DNA of 6,455 nt from an uncultured Lysobacterales bacterium (GTDB taxonomy: Bacteria > Pseudomonadota > Gammaproteobacteria > Xanthomonadales > SZUA-36): the NCBI GenBank assembly GCA_937995275.1, contig CALKKN010000221.1, positions 1 to 6,455 on the forward strand. Direction: 5' to 3'. A model generated the notes under the pieces. The model was given only the letters and a program-made list of their open reading frames with translations. It had not been told where the DNA came from and did not search any database. The position numbers and the translations under genes are program-made. Shown here piece by piece: positions 1 through 6,348 of this stretch (position 1 is the first letter of the stretch; every line of letters begins with the position of its first letter).

Positions 1-2
1 TG

Positions 3-1853
3 CTCGAGGTCACCGGCGCACTGGGTTCCACCCTGTTCCTGCTGGCGTTGCTGCTGGTCGGGCTGACGCTGTTCGCGGGGATTTCCTGGTTTGGGGTTAT
101 GGACGCCATCGGGCGTTACACGCTGGCGGCTCTTTCCTGGCTGGGAAAAGCGGTGGCCGGCATGCGCGATTGGTTTGCCGGGCGCCGGGCCAAGGCGCAG
201 CGTGTCGAGATCCGCAAGGCGGATTCCGAACGCCGGAAAAGCAAGAGCAAGCCGAGGATTGAGCCGCAGGTCTGGTCGCCCGAAAGCCAGCCGAGCGTGC
301 GGGCCGAGCGCGAAAAACAACAACCGCTGTTCAAGAACCTGCCGGCCGGTTCCCTGCCGCCGCTGGAACTGCTGGACGATCCGCCCGAACAGGCGCCTGG
401 CTACAGCACCGAGGTGCTGGAGGCTCTCTCCCGGCAGGTCGAGCTCAAGCTGGCCGACTTCGGCGTGCAGGTCGACGTCGTCGAAGTCCACCCCGGCCCG
501 GTCATCACCCGCTTCGAGCTGCAGCCGGCGCCCGGCGTGAAGTCGGCGCAGATCAGTAACCTGGCCAAGGACCTGGCGCGCGGCCTCAGCGTTATTTCGG
601 TGCGGGTCGTCGAGGTGATCCCCGGCAAAACGACCATCGGCCTGGAAATCCCGAATACCGTGCGGCAAACCGTTTACCTGTCGGAGATTTTGCGGTCCGA
701 GGTTTACGAGCGGTCCAATTCAGCCCTGACCCTGGGGCTGGGCAAGAGCATCGGCGGCAACCCCGTGGTCGCCGACGTCACCCGCTTCCCGCACCTCCTG
801 GTGGCGGGCACCACCGGTTCGGGCAAGTCCGTGGCGCTGAATGCGATGATTCTCAGCTTCCTGTACAAATCGACGCCCGAGCAGGTACGGCTGATCATGA
901 TCGACCCGAAAATGCTGGAGCTTTCGGTGTACGAGGGCATTCCGCACCTGTTGGCGCCCGTGGTGACGGACATGAAGGAGGCCGCCAACGCCCTGCGCTG
1001 GTGCGTGGCCGAGATGGAGCGCCGCTACCGGCTGATGGCCACCCTCGGGGTGCGCAACATCTCGGGCTACAACCGCAAGGTGCGCGAGGCAGAAGAGAAG
1101 GGCAGCCCGTTGCAGGATCCGTTCTGGGAGCCGGCGGTCGCGGACGTCCCGGAGGAGCCGCCCGCGCTCGAGACCTTCCCCTTCATCGTCGTGGTGGTCG
1201 ACGAATTTGCCGACCTGATGATGATCGTCGGCAAGAAGATCGAGGAACTGATCGCCCGCTTGGCCCAGAAGGCCCGGGCCGCGGGGATCCACCTGGTGGT
1301 GGCCACGCAGCGGCCGTCGGTCGACGTCATCACCGGTCTGATCAAAGCCAACATCCCGACGCGTATCGCCTTCCAGGTCTCGTCCCGGGTCGACTCCCGG
1401 ACCATCCTCGATCAGATGGGTGCGGAACAGCTTCTGGGTCACGGTGACATGCTGTTCCTGCCGCCCGGCTCAGCCCTGCCCGAGCGGATTCACGGCGCCT
1501 TCGTGGGGGACCGCGAGGTGCACGCCGTGGTCGGGTACCTGAAGCAGTTCGGGGAACCGGAGTACCTCCACGAGGTCCTCAGTGAGACGCAGATGATGTT
1601 CGACGGCATGACCGTCGGCGCGACCGGTCTTCCGGAGGCTGCCCAAGGCGAGCAGGACGAATTGTACGACCAGGCCGTGGCGTTCGTGACCGAAAGCCGC
1701 CGCGCGTCCATCTCCAGCGTCCAGCGCCAGCTCCGCATCGGCTACAACCGGGCGGCGCGGCTGGTGGAGGAGATGGAGGCTGCGGGCATCGTCAGCCCGC
1801 CCGAACACAACGGCCAGCGCGAAGTGCTGGCGCCACCGCCGCCCCGCGATTGA
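3..1853 (+). CDS. ftsK: DNA translocase FtsK, 5'-truncated by the window edge
   Basis: FtsK is a septum-anchored hexameric ATPase that pumps chromosomal DNA during division and activates XerCD recombination at dif. The frame is open to the first bases, so the true start lies upstream; the TTG at 48 is internal. What remains (616 residues) starts in the last N-terminal membrane helix (about nt 20-95, Leu-rich). A short Arg/Lys/Glu/Pro-rich linker follows (about nt 130-400), then the alpha/beta motor. Walker A GTTGSGKS is at nt 807-830, and Walker B with DEFAD follows a run of valines at about nt 1185-1211. The C-terminal gamma winged helix (about nt 1657-1800) carries [19 protein letters not shown], nearly the E. 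coli sequence that reads KOPS and contacts XerD. The protein ends in [10 protein letters not shown]. The linker is far shorter than the roughly 600 residues in E. coli, as in many other bacteria. lolA follows after 28 nt, probably in one transcript. The identification is secure. Confidence 0.97.
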   Translation, partial: LEVTGALGSTLFLLALLLVGLTLFAGISWFGVMDAIGRYTLAALSWLGKAVAGMRDWFAGRRAKAQRVEIRKADSERRKSKSKPRIEPQVWSPESQPSVRAEREKQQPLFKNLPAGSLPPLELLDDPPEQAPGYSTEVLEALSRQVELKLADFGVQVDVVEVHPGPVITRFELQPAPGVKSAQISNLAKDLARGLSVISVRVVEVIPGKTTIGLEIPNTVRQTVYLSEILRSEVYERSNSALTLGLGKSIGGNPVVADVTRFPHLLVAGTTGSGKSVALNAMILSFLYKSTPEQVRLIMIDPKMLELSVYEGIPHLLAPVVTDMKEAANALRWCVAEMERRYRLMATLGVRNISGYNRKVREAEEKGSPLQDPFWEPAVADVPEEPPALETFPFIVVVVDEFADLMMIVGKKIEELIARLAQKARAAGIHLVVATQRPSVDVITGLIKANIPTRIAFQVSSRVDSRTILDQMGAEQLLGHGDMLFLPPGSALPERIHGAFVGDREVHAVVGYLKQFGEPEYLHEVLSETQMMFDGMTVGATGLPEAAQGEQDELYDQAVAFVTESRRASISSVQRQLRIGYNRAARLVEEMEAAGIVSPPEHNGQREVLAPPPPRD

Positions 1854-1881
1854 CCGCAGGCCGCCGCAGAGGACCTCCCGT

Positions 1882-2541
1882 ATGTTGCGTTTCAACCCGA
1901 TGGCCCGGCTGCTCGCCGTTTTATGCCTGGCCGTGGCGGCGGCCTCCCCGGCACAGGAACCATCCGCGCGGCAGCAACTGGAGCGGTTTACCGCGGGCCT
2001 GGAGACCCTGCACGCACAATTCGACCAGCAGGTCATCAGCACCGACGGCACCGTGCAGGACAGCAGCAGCGGTGAGGTATGGCTGAGTCGCCCGCAACGA
2101 TTTCGCTGGGCGTACGGCGGTGACTTTCCGGAACTGGTCGTGGCCGACGGCTCTCATATCTGGATCTACGACGAGGCCCTTGAGCAGGTTACCGTCAGGG
2201 ATCAGTCCCTCGATGCCCCGGATTCCCCACTCGCGCTGCTGACCGACCCCGGACGTCTGGAGGAACAGTTCGAAGTCAGGGAGGCCGGAGAAGCCTCTGA
2301 CCTGCAGCTGCTGGAATTGCGCTCCCTGGACAGGGAAAGTCAATTCGAGCGGATCCTGTTGGGCCTGCGAGCCGACCGGCTGGAGCTGATGGTCATGGAA
2401 GACGCCTTCGGCCTGCGCACCGAACTGAGGTTTCGCGACCTCCGGCGCAATCCGCAGCTCGACGAATCCCTGTTCCGCTTTCAGCCGCCGCCCGGCGTGG
2501 ACCTCATCGGCGACGTGCCTGAAGGCAGCCGGGGGCCCTGA
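1882..2541 (+). CDS. lolA: Outer-membrane lipoprotein carrier protein LolA
   Basis: LolA is the periplasmic chaperone that takes lipoproteins from the LolCDE ABC transporter in the inner membrane and hands them to LolB at the outer membrane. The 219 residues begin with a Sec signal peptide: Arg3 and Arg9, then a hydrophobic stretch at about 10-21, with likely cleavage after SPA (residue 24). The mature part shows the LolA pattern: LETLHAQFDQQV near 34-45, then GEVWLSRPQRFRW, whose Arg-Pro corresponds to the conserved Arg region of E. coli LolA. VVADGSHIWIYDEALEQVTV follows, and FRFQPPPGVD lies near the C-terminus. The start at 1882 has a GAGGA motif about 9 nt upstream. An alternative ATG at 1900 would remove only six residues and leave a usable signal. 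Its place after ftsK is the standard gammaproteobacterial order. Length matches the family (about 200-220). Confidence 0.95.
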   Translation: MLRFNPMARLLAVLCLAVAAASPAQEPSARQQLERFTAGLETLHAQFDQQVISTDGTVQDSSSGEVWLSRPQRFRWAYGGDFPELVVADGSHIWIYDEALEQVTVRDQSLDAPDSPLALLTDPGRLEEQFEVREAGEASDLQLLELRSLDRESQFERILLGLRADRLELMVMEDAFGLRTELRFRDLRRNPQLDESLFRFQPPPGVDLIGDVPEGSRGP

Positions 2542-2582
2542 GCCGAGCTCCGCTCCGCCGAGCATTTGTGCCGCGCAGACGG

Positions 2583-2604
2583 TAAAATATGCCGTTTGTA
2601 AAAT
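2583..2604 (+). promoter_or_regulatory. Possible serS promoter -10 elements
   Basis: Two TAAAAT hexamers (2583-2588 and 2599-2604) lie in an AT-rich patch within the otherwise GC-rich 75-nt gap before serS. Either could act as a sigma-70 -10 element. No convincing -35 lies at proper spacing: TTGTGC at 2566-2571 is only 11 nt from the first hexamer. A separate serS promoter is plausible but weakly supported. Confidence 0.3.
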
Positions 2605-2616
2605 CCGGACCCACCC

Positions 2617-3903
2617 ATGCTTGACCCGCAGTTGTTGAGAACCGATCCCGACGGCGTCGCCGCGGCCCTCACCGTTCGCGGTTACGACCTGGACGTTGAG
2701 GCCTGGCGCCAACTGGAAGCCCGCCGCAAGGATCTGCAGATAACCGTCCAGGACCTGCAGAACCGCAAGAATCAAAGCGCCCGGTCGATCGGCCAGGCCA
2801 AGGCCCGCGGTGAGGACATCCAGCCGCTGCTCGACGAAGTCAAACACCTGGGCGATGAGTTGGGGCGGTTGGAAACCGAATTCGGCGAGGTTCAACGGCG
2901 GCAGCAGGCGTGGCTGATGGACATGCCGAACCTGGCTTTGCCGAACGTACCGGCGGGCCGGGACGAAAACGACAACGTGGAGCTGCGGCGTTGGGGCGAA
3001 CCCGTCGCCTTCGGGTTCACGCCGCGGGATCACGTTGAGCTGGGCGCTGCCAACGGGCTGTTGGATGCCGAGTCGGCCGCCAAGTTAGCGGGCGCCCGCT
3101 TTACCGTCCTCAAGGGCGGCCTCTCGCGCCTGCACCGTGCACTGGCGCAGTTCATGCTCGACGTCCACACGCAGGAACACGGCTACACCGAGGTGTACCT
3201 GCCGTACCTGGTCAATCCCGAGGCCATGACCGGAACGGGGCAATTGCCCAAGTTCGGCGACGACGCTTTCGCCACCACCGACGACCCGCCGCGTTACCTC
3301 GTGCCGACAGCCGAAGTGCCGATGACCAACCTGGTGGCCGGAGAGATTGTCGACGCCGAGGCGCTGCCGCTGCGCTATACATCGCAGACGCCGTGTTTCC
3401 GCCGGGAAGCGGGTTCCTACGGCAAAGACACCCGGGGCATGATCCGCCAGCACCAGTTCGAAAAGGTCGAGTTGGTGCAGATCACCACACCCGAATCCGC
3501 CCGCGCGGCGCTGGACGAACTGACCGGCCACGCGGAAACCATCCTGCAAAAGCTGAACCTGCCGTATCGCACCGTCGTGCTGTGCACGGGGGACATGGGT
3601 TTCGCGGCCGCCAGGACGCACGACATCGAGGTCTGGTTGCCCGGACAGAATGAAGGGCAGGGCGCCTACCGGGAGATCTCCTCCTGCAGCGTCTGCACCG
3701 ACTTCCAGGCCCGCCGCATGAAGGCGCGCTGGCGCAATCCGGAGACCGGCAAGCCGGAACTGGTGCACACCCTGAACGGCTCCGGGCTGGCCGTCGGCCG
3801 CACGTTGATTGCCGTGATGGAGAACTATCAGGAGCAGGACGGCTCGATCCGCGTGCCGGAGGTCTTGCAGCCCTACATGGGCGGCACAGAATTCATACGC
3901 TAA
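2617..3903 (+). CDS. serS: Serine--tRNA ligase (seryl-tRNA synthetase)
   Basis: SerRS charges tRNA-Ser (and tRNA-Sec) with serine in the cytosol. The 428 residues match the family length (E. coli 430). Residues about 1-110 form the N-terminal antiparallel coiled-coil arm, which grips the long variable arm of tRNA-Ser; it shows charged heptad-like sequence with many Gln, Glu, Arg and Lys. The class II catalytic core follows. The serine-binding TAE triad is at 231-233 in [11 protein letters not shown]. Motif 2 begins [14 protein letters not shown] at 261, and motif 3 is [18 protein letters not shown] with its Arg at 395. The ATG at 2617 starts the canonical [13 protein letters not shown]-terminus, but only a weak Shine-Dalgarno (CCGGA, about 9 nt upstream) precedes it. 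It lies directly after lolA, where rarA commonly intervenes in relatives. A cognate tRNA-Ser gene lies about 1 kb downstream. No key residue is missing. Confidence 0.98.
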   Translation: MLDPQLLRTDPDGVAAALTVRGYDLDVEAWRQLEARRKDLQITVQDLQNRKNQSARSIGQAKARGEDIQPLLDEVKHLGDELGRLETEFGEVQRRQQAWLMDMPNLALPNVPAGRDENDNVELRRWGEPVAFGFTPRDHVELGAANGLLDAESAAKLAGARFTVLKGGLSRLHRALAQFMLDVHTQEHGYTEVYLPYLVNPEAMTGTGQLPKFGDDAFATTDDPPRYLVPTAEVPMTNLVAGEIVDAEALPLRYTSQTPCFRREAGSYGKDTRGMIRQHQFEKVELVQITTPESARAALDELTGHAETILQKLNLPYRTVVLCTGDMGFAAARTHDIEVWLPGQNEGQGAYREISSCSVCTDFQARRMKARWRNPETGKPELVHTLNGSGLAVGRTLIAVMENYQEQDGSIRVPEVLQPYMGGTEFIR

Positions 3904-3910
3904 ATACCTA

Positions 3911-4011
3911 TGTAGGAGCGGCTTTAGCCGCGATTGGGTGAAAGCCGGACGCCGAGGCACCCCGTACCTTTTTCGCTGATTGTCATCAATCGCGGCTAAA
4001 GCCGCTCCCAT
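3911..4011. repeat. REP doublet (REPIN-like inverted pair)
   Basis: Two copies of a 21-bp sequence lie in opposite orientation at 3915-3935 and 3988-4008. They are perfect complements of each other, and similarity continues a few bases on the outer side (TGTAG/TATGG). Each copy contains its own palindrome, GCGGCT-TT-AGCCGC (3918-3931 in the first). The 52-nt spacer contains a further GGGTG/CACCC pairing (3936-3940 with 3958-3962). The core GGAGCGGCTTTAGCCGCGA is a well-known extragenic palindrome type in GC-rich gammaproteobacteria. REP doublets are non-autonomous elements thought to be moved by a RAYT (Tnp-REP, Y1 transposase) encoded elsewhere. Position just after a gene stop and beside a terminator is typical. 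That these are REPs is seen directly; dependence on a RAYT is inferred. Confidence 0.85.
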
Positions 4012-4014
4012 AAC

Positions 4015-4044
4015 GAAAAAAGCCCGCCAGTAGCGGGCTTTTTC
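4015..4044. terminator. Bidirectional intrinsic terminator between serS and yccA
   Basis: The stem AGCCCGC (4021-4027) / GCGGGCT (4033-4039) encloses the loop CAGTA. An A-run (4016-4021) lies on one side and a T-run (4039-4043) on the other, so the hairpin has a U-tract in both directions. It can end serS transcripts on the + strand and yccA transcripts on the - strand. It sits 3 nt after the REP doublet and 20 nt from the yccA stop. Confidence 0.9.
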
Positions 4045-4063
4045 GCAGACATGCAGCGGCCGG

Positions 4064-4744
4064 TCAGTCGTCGCCGAATCCGAAGCCCAGCAGGGCCAGC
4101 AGGTTGTTGAACAGTATAAAAACGTCGGCCAGCAGGCCCGTGGCGGCCACGATGTAATTCGTCTCGCCGTTGCGGACGATCTGCTGGGTCTGCCAGATGA
4201 TCCAGCCGCAGGCGATCAGGATGATCATCGTGGACAGCGCCAGCGCCAGCGCCGGGATCTGCAGGAACCAATTCAGGATGAAGGCGCCGATGACGGCCAG
4301 CGTTCCGACCGCCAGGAAGGCAAACCAGCCGCTGAAGTCACGCTTGGTGTTCATGGCGTAAGCCGACAGCCCGAAGAAGATGCCCGCCGTCAGTCCGAAC
4401 GAGGCGGCCACCAGTTCGCCGCCATTGCGGTACTGCGCCAGGACCGCATCGACGTTGCCCCCGGTGACCAGGCCGAGCAGGCCGGCGAATGCGAAGGACC
4501 ACACCAGGCCCCAGGCGCTGTTCCTGGTTGCGTTTATGGCAAACGACAGGCCAAAAATGCCGATCAGGAACGGCCAGAAGCCGATTCGAAGATGCGCGGC
4601 CTGAGCGACTAACGCCACGCTCGACGCAAACAGGAACATCATGCCGAGCAGGGCGTAGGTATTCCTCAGTGTCTTGTTGACTACTGCTGTCGAGAGACGG
4701 CCTGCCGGTGCAGCGTTGTAAAGCGTTCGATTCATGGTTTGCAT
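4064..4744 (-). CDS. yccA: Bax inhibitor-1/YccA family inner-membrane protein
   Basis: A seven-helix inner-membrane protein of the BI-1 family. In E. coli, YccA binds the FtsH protease, is a slow substrate of it and modulates degradation of membrane proteins such as SecY. The 226 residues have a soluble N-tail (1-28) with the family start VVNKTLRNTYALLG. Hydrophobic segments lie at about 30-50, 54-71, 78-95, 110-130, 139-158, 163-185 and 196-221. The stretch RNGETNYIVAATGLL near 191-205 closely follows E. coli YccA. Asp207 in the last helix corresponds to one of the acidic residues of the calcium-leak BI-1 members, while the partner position in helix 6 appears to be Gln185, so channel activity is doubtful. 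The start is ambiguous: AAGGAG lies only 3 nt before the ATG at 4744 and 12 nt before a second ATG at 4735. It is convergent with serS and divergent from a tRNA-Ser gene. Family assignment is strong; the orthology call to yccA is likely. Confidence 0.88.
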   Translation of the reverse strand: MQTMNRTLYNAAPAGRLSTAVVNKTLRNTYALLGMMFLFASSVALVAQAAHLRIGFWPFLIGIFGLSFAINATRNSAWGLVWSFAFAGLLGLVTGGNVDAVLAQYRNGGELVAASFGLTAGIFFGLSAYAMNTKRDFSGWFAFLAVGTLAVIGAFILNWFLQIPALALALSTMIILIACGWIIWQTQQIVRNGETNYIVAATGLLADVFILFNNLLALLGFGFGDD

Positions 4745-4812
4745 TCACTCCTTGGGGTTGTTCGCCATCCGCCCGCGCCGCGGGCATCAATAGATGTATT
4801 TTACAGACATTA

Positions 4813-4840
4813 AATATGGGTTGCCGGTTCCCGGCTTCAA
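4813..4840 (-). promoter_or_regulatory. Possible yccA promoter with internal palindrome
   Basis: Reading the - strand, TTGAAG (4840-4835) and CATATT (4818-4813) are separated by 16 nt, each matching four of six sigma-70 consensus bases. The spacer almost wholly consists of the palindrome GCCGG-TTC-CCGGC (4823-4835), which could be an operator or chance. The stretch down to the gene also holds a 6-bp hairpin GCCCGC-GCC-GCGGGC (4771-4785) in what would be the leader. Support is weak. Confidence 0.25.
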
Positions 4841-4873
4841 GTGCGTCATGCTAGGGCAAAGCGTCACGCCTGT

Positions 4874-4895
4874 CACCTGCCGGAGGGCAGGGGTG
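4874..4895. other. GC-rich hairpin upstream of the tRNA promoter
   Basis: CCTGCC (4876-4881) and GGCAGG (4886-4891) pair around a GGAG loop. The stem can extend as CACC/GGTG with a two-base bulge. There is no T-run, so it is not a standard intrinsic terminator. It lies between the divergent yccA and tRNA transcription starts and may be a structural or protein-binding palindrome. Function unknown. Confidence 0.3.
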
Positions 4896-4916
4896 GAGCG
4901 CCGGGCGCTTTTGGGC

Positions 4917-4932
4917 TATTCTGGCGCGCCTC
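4917..4932 (+). promoter_or_regulatory. Likely tRNA-Ser promoter: -10 and GC-rich discriminator
   Basis: TATTCT (4917-4922) matches four of six -10 bases. It is followed by GGCGCGCCTC up to the mature tRNA 5' end at 4933. Such a GC-rich discriminator is typical of stable-RNA promoters under stringent control. No clear -35 is visible 16-18 nt upstream (around 4893-4900). The transcript leader would be only a few bases. Confidence 0.4.
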
Positions 4933-5023
4933 GGAGAGGTGGCAGAGCGGTTGAATGCACCGGTCTTGAAAACCGGCAAGGGTTAATAGCCCTTCGTGGG
5001 TTCGAATCCCACCCTCTCCGCCA
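4933..5023 (+). tRNA. serT: tRNA-Ser, anticodon UGA
   Basis: A complete class II tRNA with encoded CCA. The acceptor stem is GGAGAGG (4933-4939) / CCTCTCC (5013-5019), with discriminator G at 5020 and CCA at 5021-5023. The anticodon stem CCGGT/ACCGG (4960-4964/4972-4976) closes the loop CTTGAAA, with TGA at 4967-4969, decoding UCA and probably other UCN codons. The long variable arm AAGGG-TTAATAG-CCCTT (4978-4994) and the G discriminator are the serine identity elements read by SerRS. The T arm is GTGGG-TTCGAAT-CCCAC (4996-5012). E. coli serT has the same anticodon arm and, as I recall, also lies next to yccA. No terminator is evident directly downstream. Confidence 0.98.
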
Positions 5024-5040
5024 CCCATCCCCGCACTCCC

Positions 5041-5066
5041 CGTGTAGGAAATCCCCCCTCCGCCAC
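5041..5066 (+). repeat. Decayed partial copy of the tRNA-Ser 3' end
   Basis: This stretch lines up in order with the T arm and acceptor 3' end of the tRNA (4995-5024). CGTG matches CGTG, AATCCC matches AATCCC, and CTCCGCCAC matches CTCCGCCAC (5058-5066 versus 5016-5024), with gaps of one and three bases between blocks. Nineteen bases agree. It may be a vestigial attachment site left by an integrative element or the remains of a tandem tRNA gene. The short length means chance is not excluded. Confidence 0.45.
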
Positions 5067-5075
5067 GTCTGCCTC

Positions 5076-5104
5076 TCGACGGACCGACGTCAACTCCCTA
5101 TGAT
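5076..5104 (+). promoter_or_regulatory. Likely sigma-70 promoter of the response regulator gene
   Basis: TCGACG (5076-5081) matches four of six -35 bases, and TATGAT (5099-5104) matches five of six -10 bases. They are 17 nt apart, the optimal distance. Transcription would start near 5111, giving a leader of about 59 nt before the ATG at 5170. No second-gene or small-RNA structure was seen in this gap. Confidence 0.45.
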
Positions 5105-5169
5105 GATGGTCCGCACAACGACCTGACAGACAGTAGGCTCAACGGACATCTTGTTCCGGAGGGACACTT

Positions 5170-5808
5170 ATGATCAGACTGCTGGTCGTTGACGACCATG
5201 AACTCGTCCGCATCGGGCTCCGACACATTCTGGCCGGCTATCCGGCCATCCAGATCGCGGCGGAAGCCGTCGACGGTGAATCAGCCCTTCGCATGAACCG
5301 CGAATTCAGACCGGATGTCGTGTTGCTCGACGTCTGCCTGCCGGGTTTGTCGGGATTCGAGATTACCAGGCGACTGAAACAGATCAGCCCGGATCTGGGC
5401 ATCGTCATTCTGACGGTACATGAGCAGGCCCCTTATCCGGCCCAGTTGCTGGAAGCCGGCGCCTCTGCCTACCTGACCAAGGGCTGTCCGGCCACCGAGC
5501 TGGTCCAGGCCATCCAGACGGTGGCCCGCGGCGGGCGCCACATTGGCTCGCGGGTTGCGCAGCAGATGGCGCTCGACATGTTGCCGGGCGGCAAGGTTTC
5601 ACCCTTCGAGGAACTGTCCGCACGCGAGATGGAGGTCATGCTGATGCTGGCCGACGGGCTCAAGGTCGCCGACATTGCCGCAGCAATGCACCTGAGCCCG
5701 AAAACGGTCGCGACTTACAAGTACCGCATCTTCGAGAAACTCGACACACGCAACGACGTGGACATGACCCGCATGGCCATGCGTTATGGCGTAGTGGCCA
5801 ACAGCTGA
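5170..5808 (+). CDS. uvrY: UvrY/GacA-type response regulator (NarL/FixJ family)
   Basis: A cytoplasmic two-component transcription regulator. In E. coli, BarA phosphorylates UvrY; in Pseudomonas, GacS phosphorylates GacA. The phosphorylated regulator switches on csr/rsm small RNAs that titrate CsrA/RsmA. The receiver domain (1-120) keeps all catalytic positions: acidic pair Asp8-Asp9, phospho-acceptor Asp54, Thr82 and Lys104. The LuxR-type helix-turn-helix (about 145-208) has LSAREMEVMLMLADG and LSPKTVATYKYRIFEKL, the latter close to UvrY LSPKTVNSYRYRMFSKL. The length (212) fits UvrY/GacA (about 214-218). A strong Shine-Dalgarno GGAGGG (5158-5163) lies 6 nt before the ATG. In most gammaproteobacteria uvrC and pgsA follow this gene; here a convergent unrelated gene begins 38 nt after the stop. 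It may therefore be a relocated ortholog or a second paralog, so the symbol is tentative, while the family is secure. Confidence 0.85.
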   Translation: MIRLLVVDDHELVRIGLRHILAGYPAIQIAAEAVDGESALRMNREFRPDVVLLDVCLPGLSGFEITRRLKQISPDLGIVILTVHEQAPYPAQLLEAGASAYLTKGCPATELVQAIQTVARGGRHIGSRVAQQMALDMLPGGKVSPFEELSAREMEVMLMLADGLKVADIAAAMHLSPKTVATYKYRIFEKLDTRNDVDMTRMAMRYGVVANS

Positions 5809-5846
5809 ACCAGCCCGTCAGCCATTACCTCGACAGCAGTGCCGGC

Positions 5847-6317
5847 TCAGTTGTGCTCGGCGGACTTCGTTGGAGCCGTCTTGGGGCGTTCCGGCGGCGG
5901 ACCGGGCGGTTTTTCAGATGGCGCGGACGAGGTCGGCTTCAGCGTGTAAATACCCTTGCTGTCCCGCACGACCTCGACACCGGAGCCACCGCTCCCGGGC
6001 TTGTCGGGGACGGATTGTGGCGCCGCTTTCTGTGGGACTGGCGACGCCTTCCCGGCGGGTTTGCTTCCCTCTGTGGGCTTGGCGCCCTCTGTGGGCGCCG
6101 CGGTGCTTTTCGCGGGCTTGGCGCTTTCGGTTGGAATCTTGCCTTCTGTCTCCTCAACAAGGATCGTATTGGGTTGGAGGTCAATGATTTCGGATCGGGC
6201 GGCTGTGCAGTCGGGGGATGCTCCCACCCATTCCACATCAGGGTGATCCAGCAGCAGGCGCACAGATTGGCGGAAAATCGGATGCTTCGAGACTACAAAC
6301 ACGCGCCTGACTCTCAC
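5847..6317 (-). CDS. Hypothetical protein: half pseudo-receiver plus Pro/Ala/Lys-rich tail
   Basis: Not recognised as a named family. Translation from GTG at 6317 is supported by a strong AGGAGG (6327-6322) with 4-nt spacing. Residues 4-56 resemble the first half of a NarL-type receiver (strand-helix-strand-helix-strand): VRRVFVVSKHPIFRQSVRLL, then EWVGASPDCTAARSEI and LQPNTILVEE. The acidic pair is Ser10-Lys11 and the phospho-acceptor position is Glu55, so normal phosphorylation is not expected. The rest of the receiver and any DNA-binding domain are absent. Residues 57-107 are low complexity with TEGAKP/TEGSKP hexapeptides. A glycine-rich link and a short possibly ordered piece, VEVVRDSKGIYTLKP (114-128), come before a proline-rich end. 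No signal peptide or membrane helix is seen. It is convergent with the UvrY-like gene, with 38 nt between the stops. A role in modulating a two-component pathway is only inference; an eroding regulator is the main alternative. Confidence 0.7.
   Translation of the reverse strand: MRVRRVFVVSKHPIFRQSVRLLLDHPDVEWVGASPDCTAARSEIIDLQPNTILVEETEGKIPTESAKPAKSTAAPTEGAKPTEGSKPAGKASPVPQKAAPQSVPDKPGSGGSGVEVVRDSKGIYTLKPTSSAPSEKPPGPPPERPKTAPTKSAEHN
6067..6096 (-). repeat. 18-bp period tandem repeat in the tail coding region
   Basis: CCCTCTGTGGGC occurs at 6067-6078 and 6085-6096, an 18-bp period that encodes the neighbouring TEGSKP and TEGAKP hexapeptides on the - strand. A looser related unit, GGGCTTGGCGC, recurs at about 6114-6124. 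The frame-preserving period suggests expansion by slippage within a disordered tail. Confidence 0.7.
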
Positions 6318-6348
6318 CTGGCCTCCTGATACTCACTTGCTCTTCAGA

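Noticed and set aside
720..1442. Long open frame on the - strand inside ftsK (240 codons)
   Set aside because: Shadow of GC-rich ftsK; rich in Arg/Gly/His/Asp with no recognisable domain, while the + frame is unmistakably FtsK.
1882..1956. Cys15 in the LolA signal sequence as a lipobox
   Set aside because: The residue before Cys is Leu rather than Gly/Ala/Ser, and LolA is a soluble periplasmic protein with a good Sec cleavage site after residue 24.
1921..3033. 370-codon open frame on the - strand across lolA and serS
   Set aside because: It overlaps two well-supported genes and spans their intergenic gap; composition is typical of antisense codons.
3085..4011. 308-codon open frame on the - strand across serS and the REP doublet
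   Set aside because: Antisense to serS and begins within the REP element; no domain seen.
3911..4044. REP doublet as a two-repeat CRISPR
   Set aside because: The two copies are inverted rather than direct, are internally palindromic, and there is no third repeat or cas gene.
1474..4892. KOPS-like GGGCAGGG sites: + strand at 3655-3662 and 4885-4892, - strand at 1474-1481
   Set aside because: Three matches in 6.4 kb of GC-rich DNA are about what chance predicts, and they do not share one orientation, so they say nothing about replication direction here.
4794..5126. 110-codon + strand open frame covering the tRNA
   Set aside because: It runs through a complete tRNA gene and has no plausible ribosome binding site or domain.
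5853..6329. 158-codon + strand open frame opposite the pseudo-receiver gene
   Set aside because: Rich in Trp, Arg and Gly as expected for an antisense frame; the - strand gene has a strong Shine-Dalgarno and receiver-like N-terminus.
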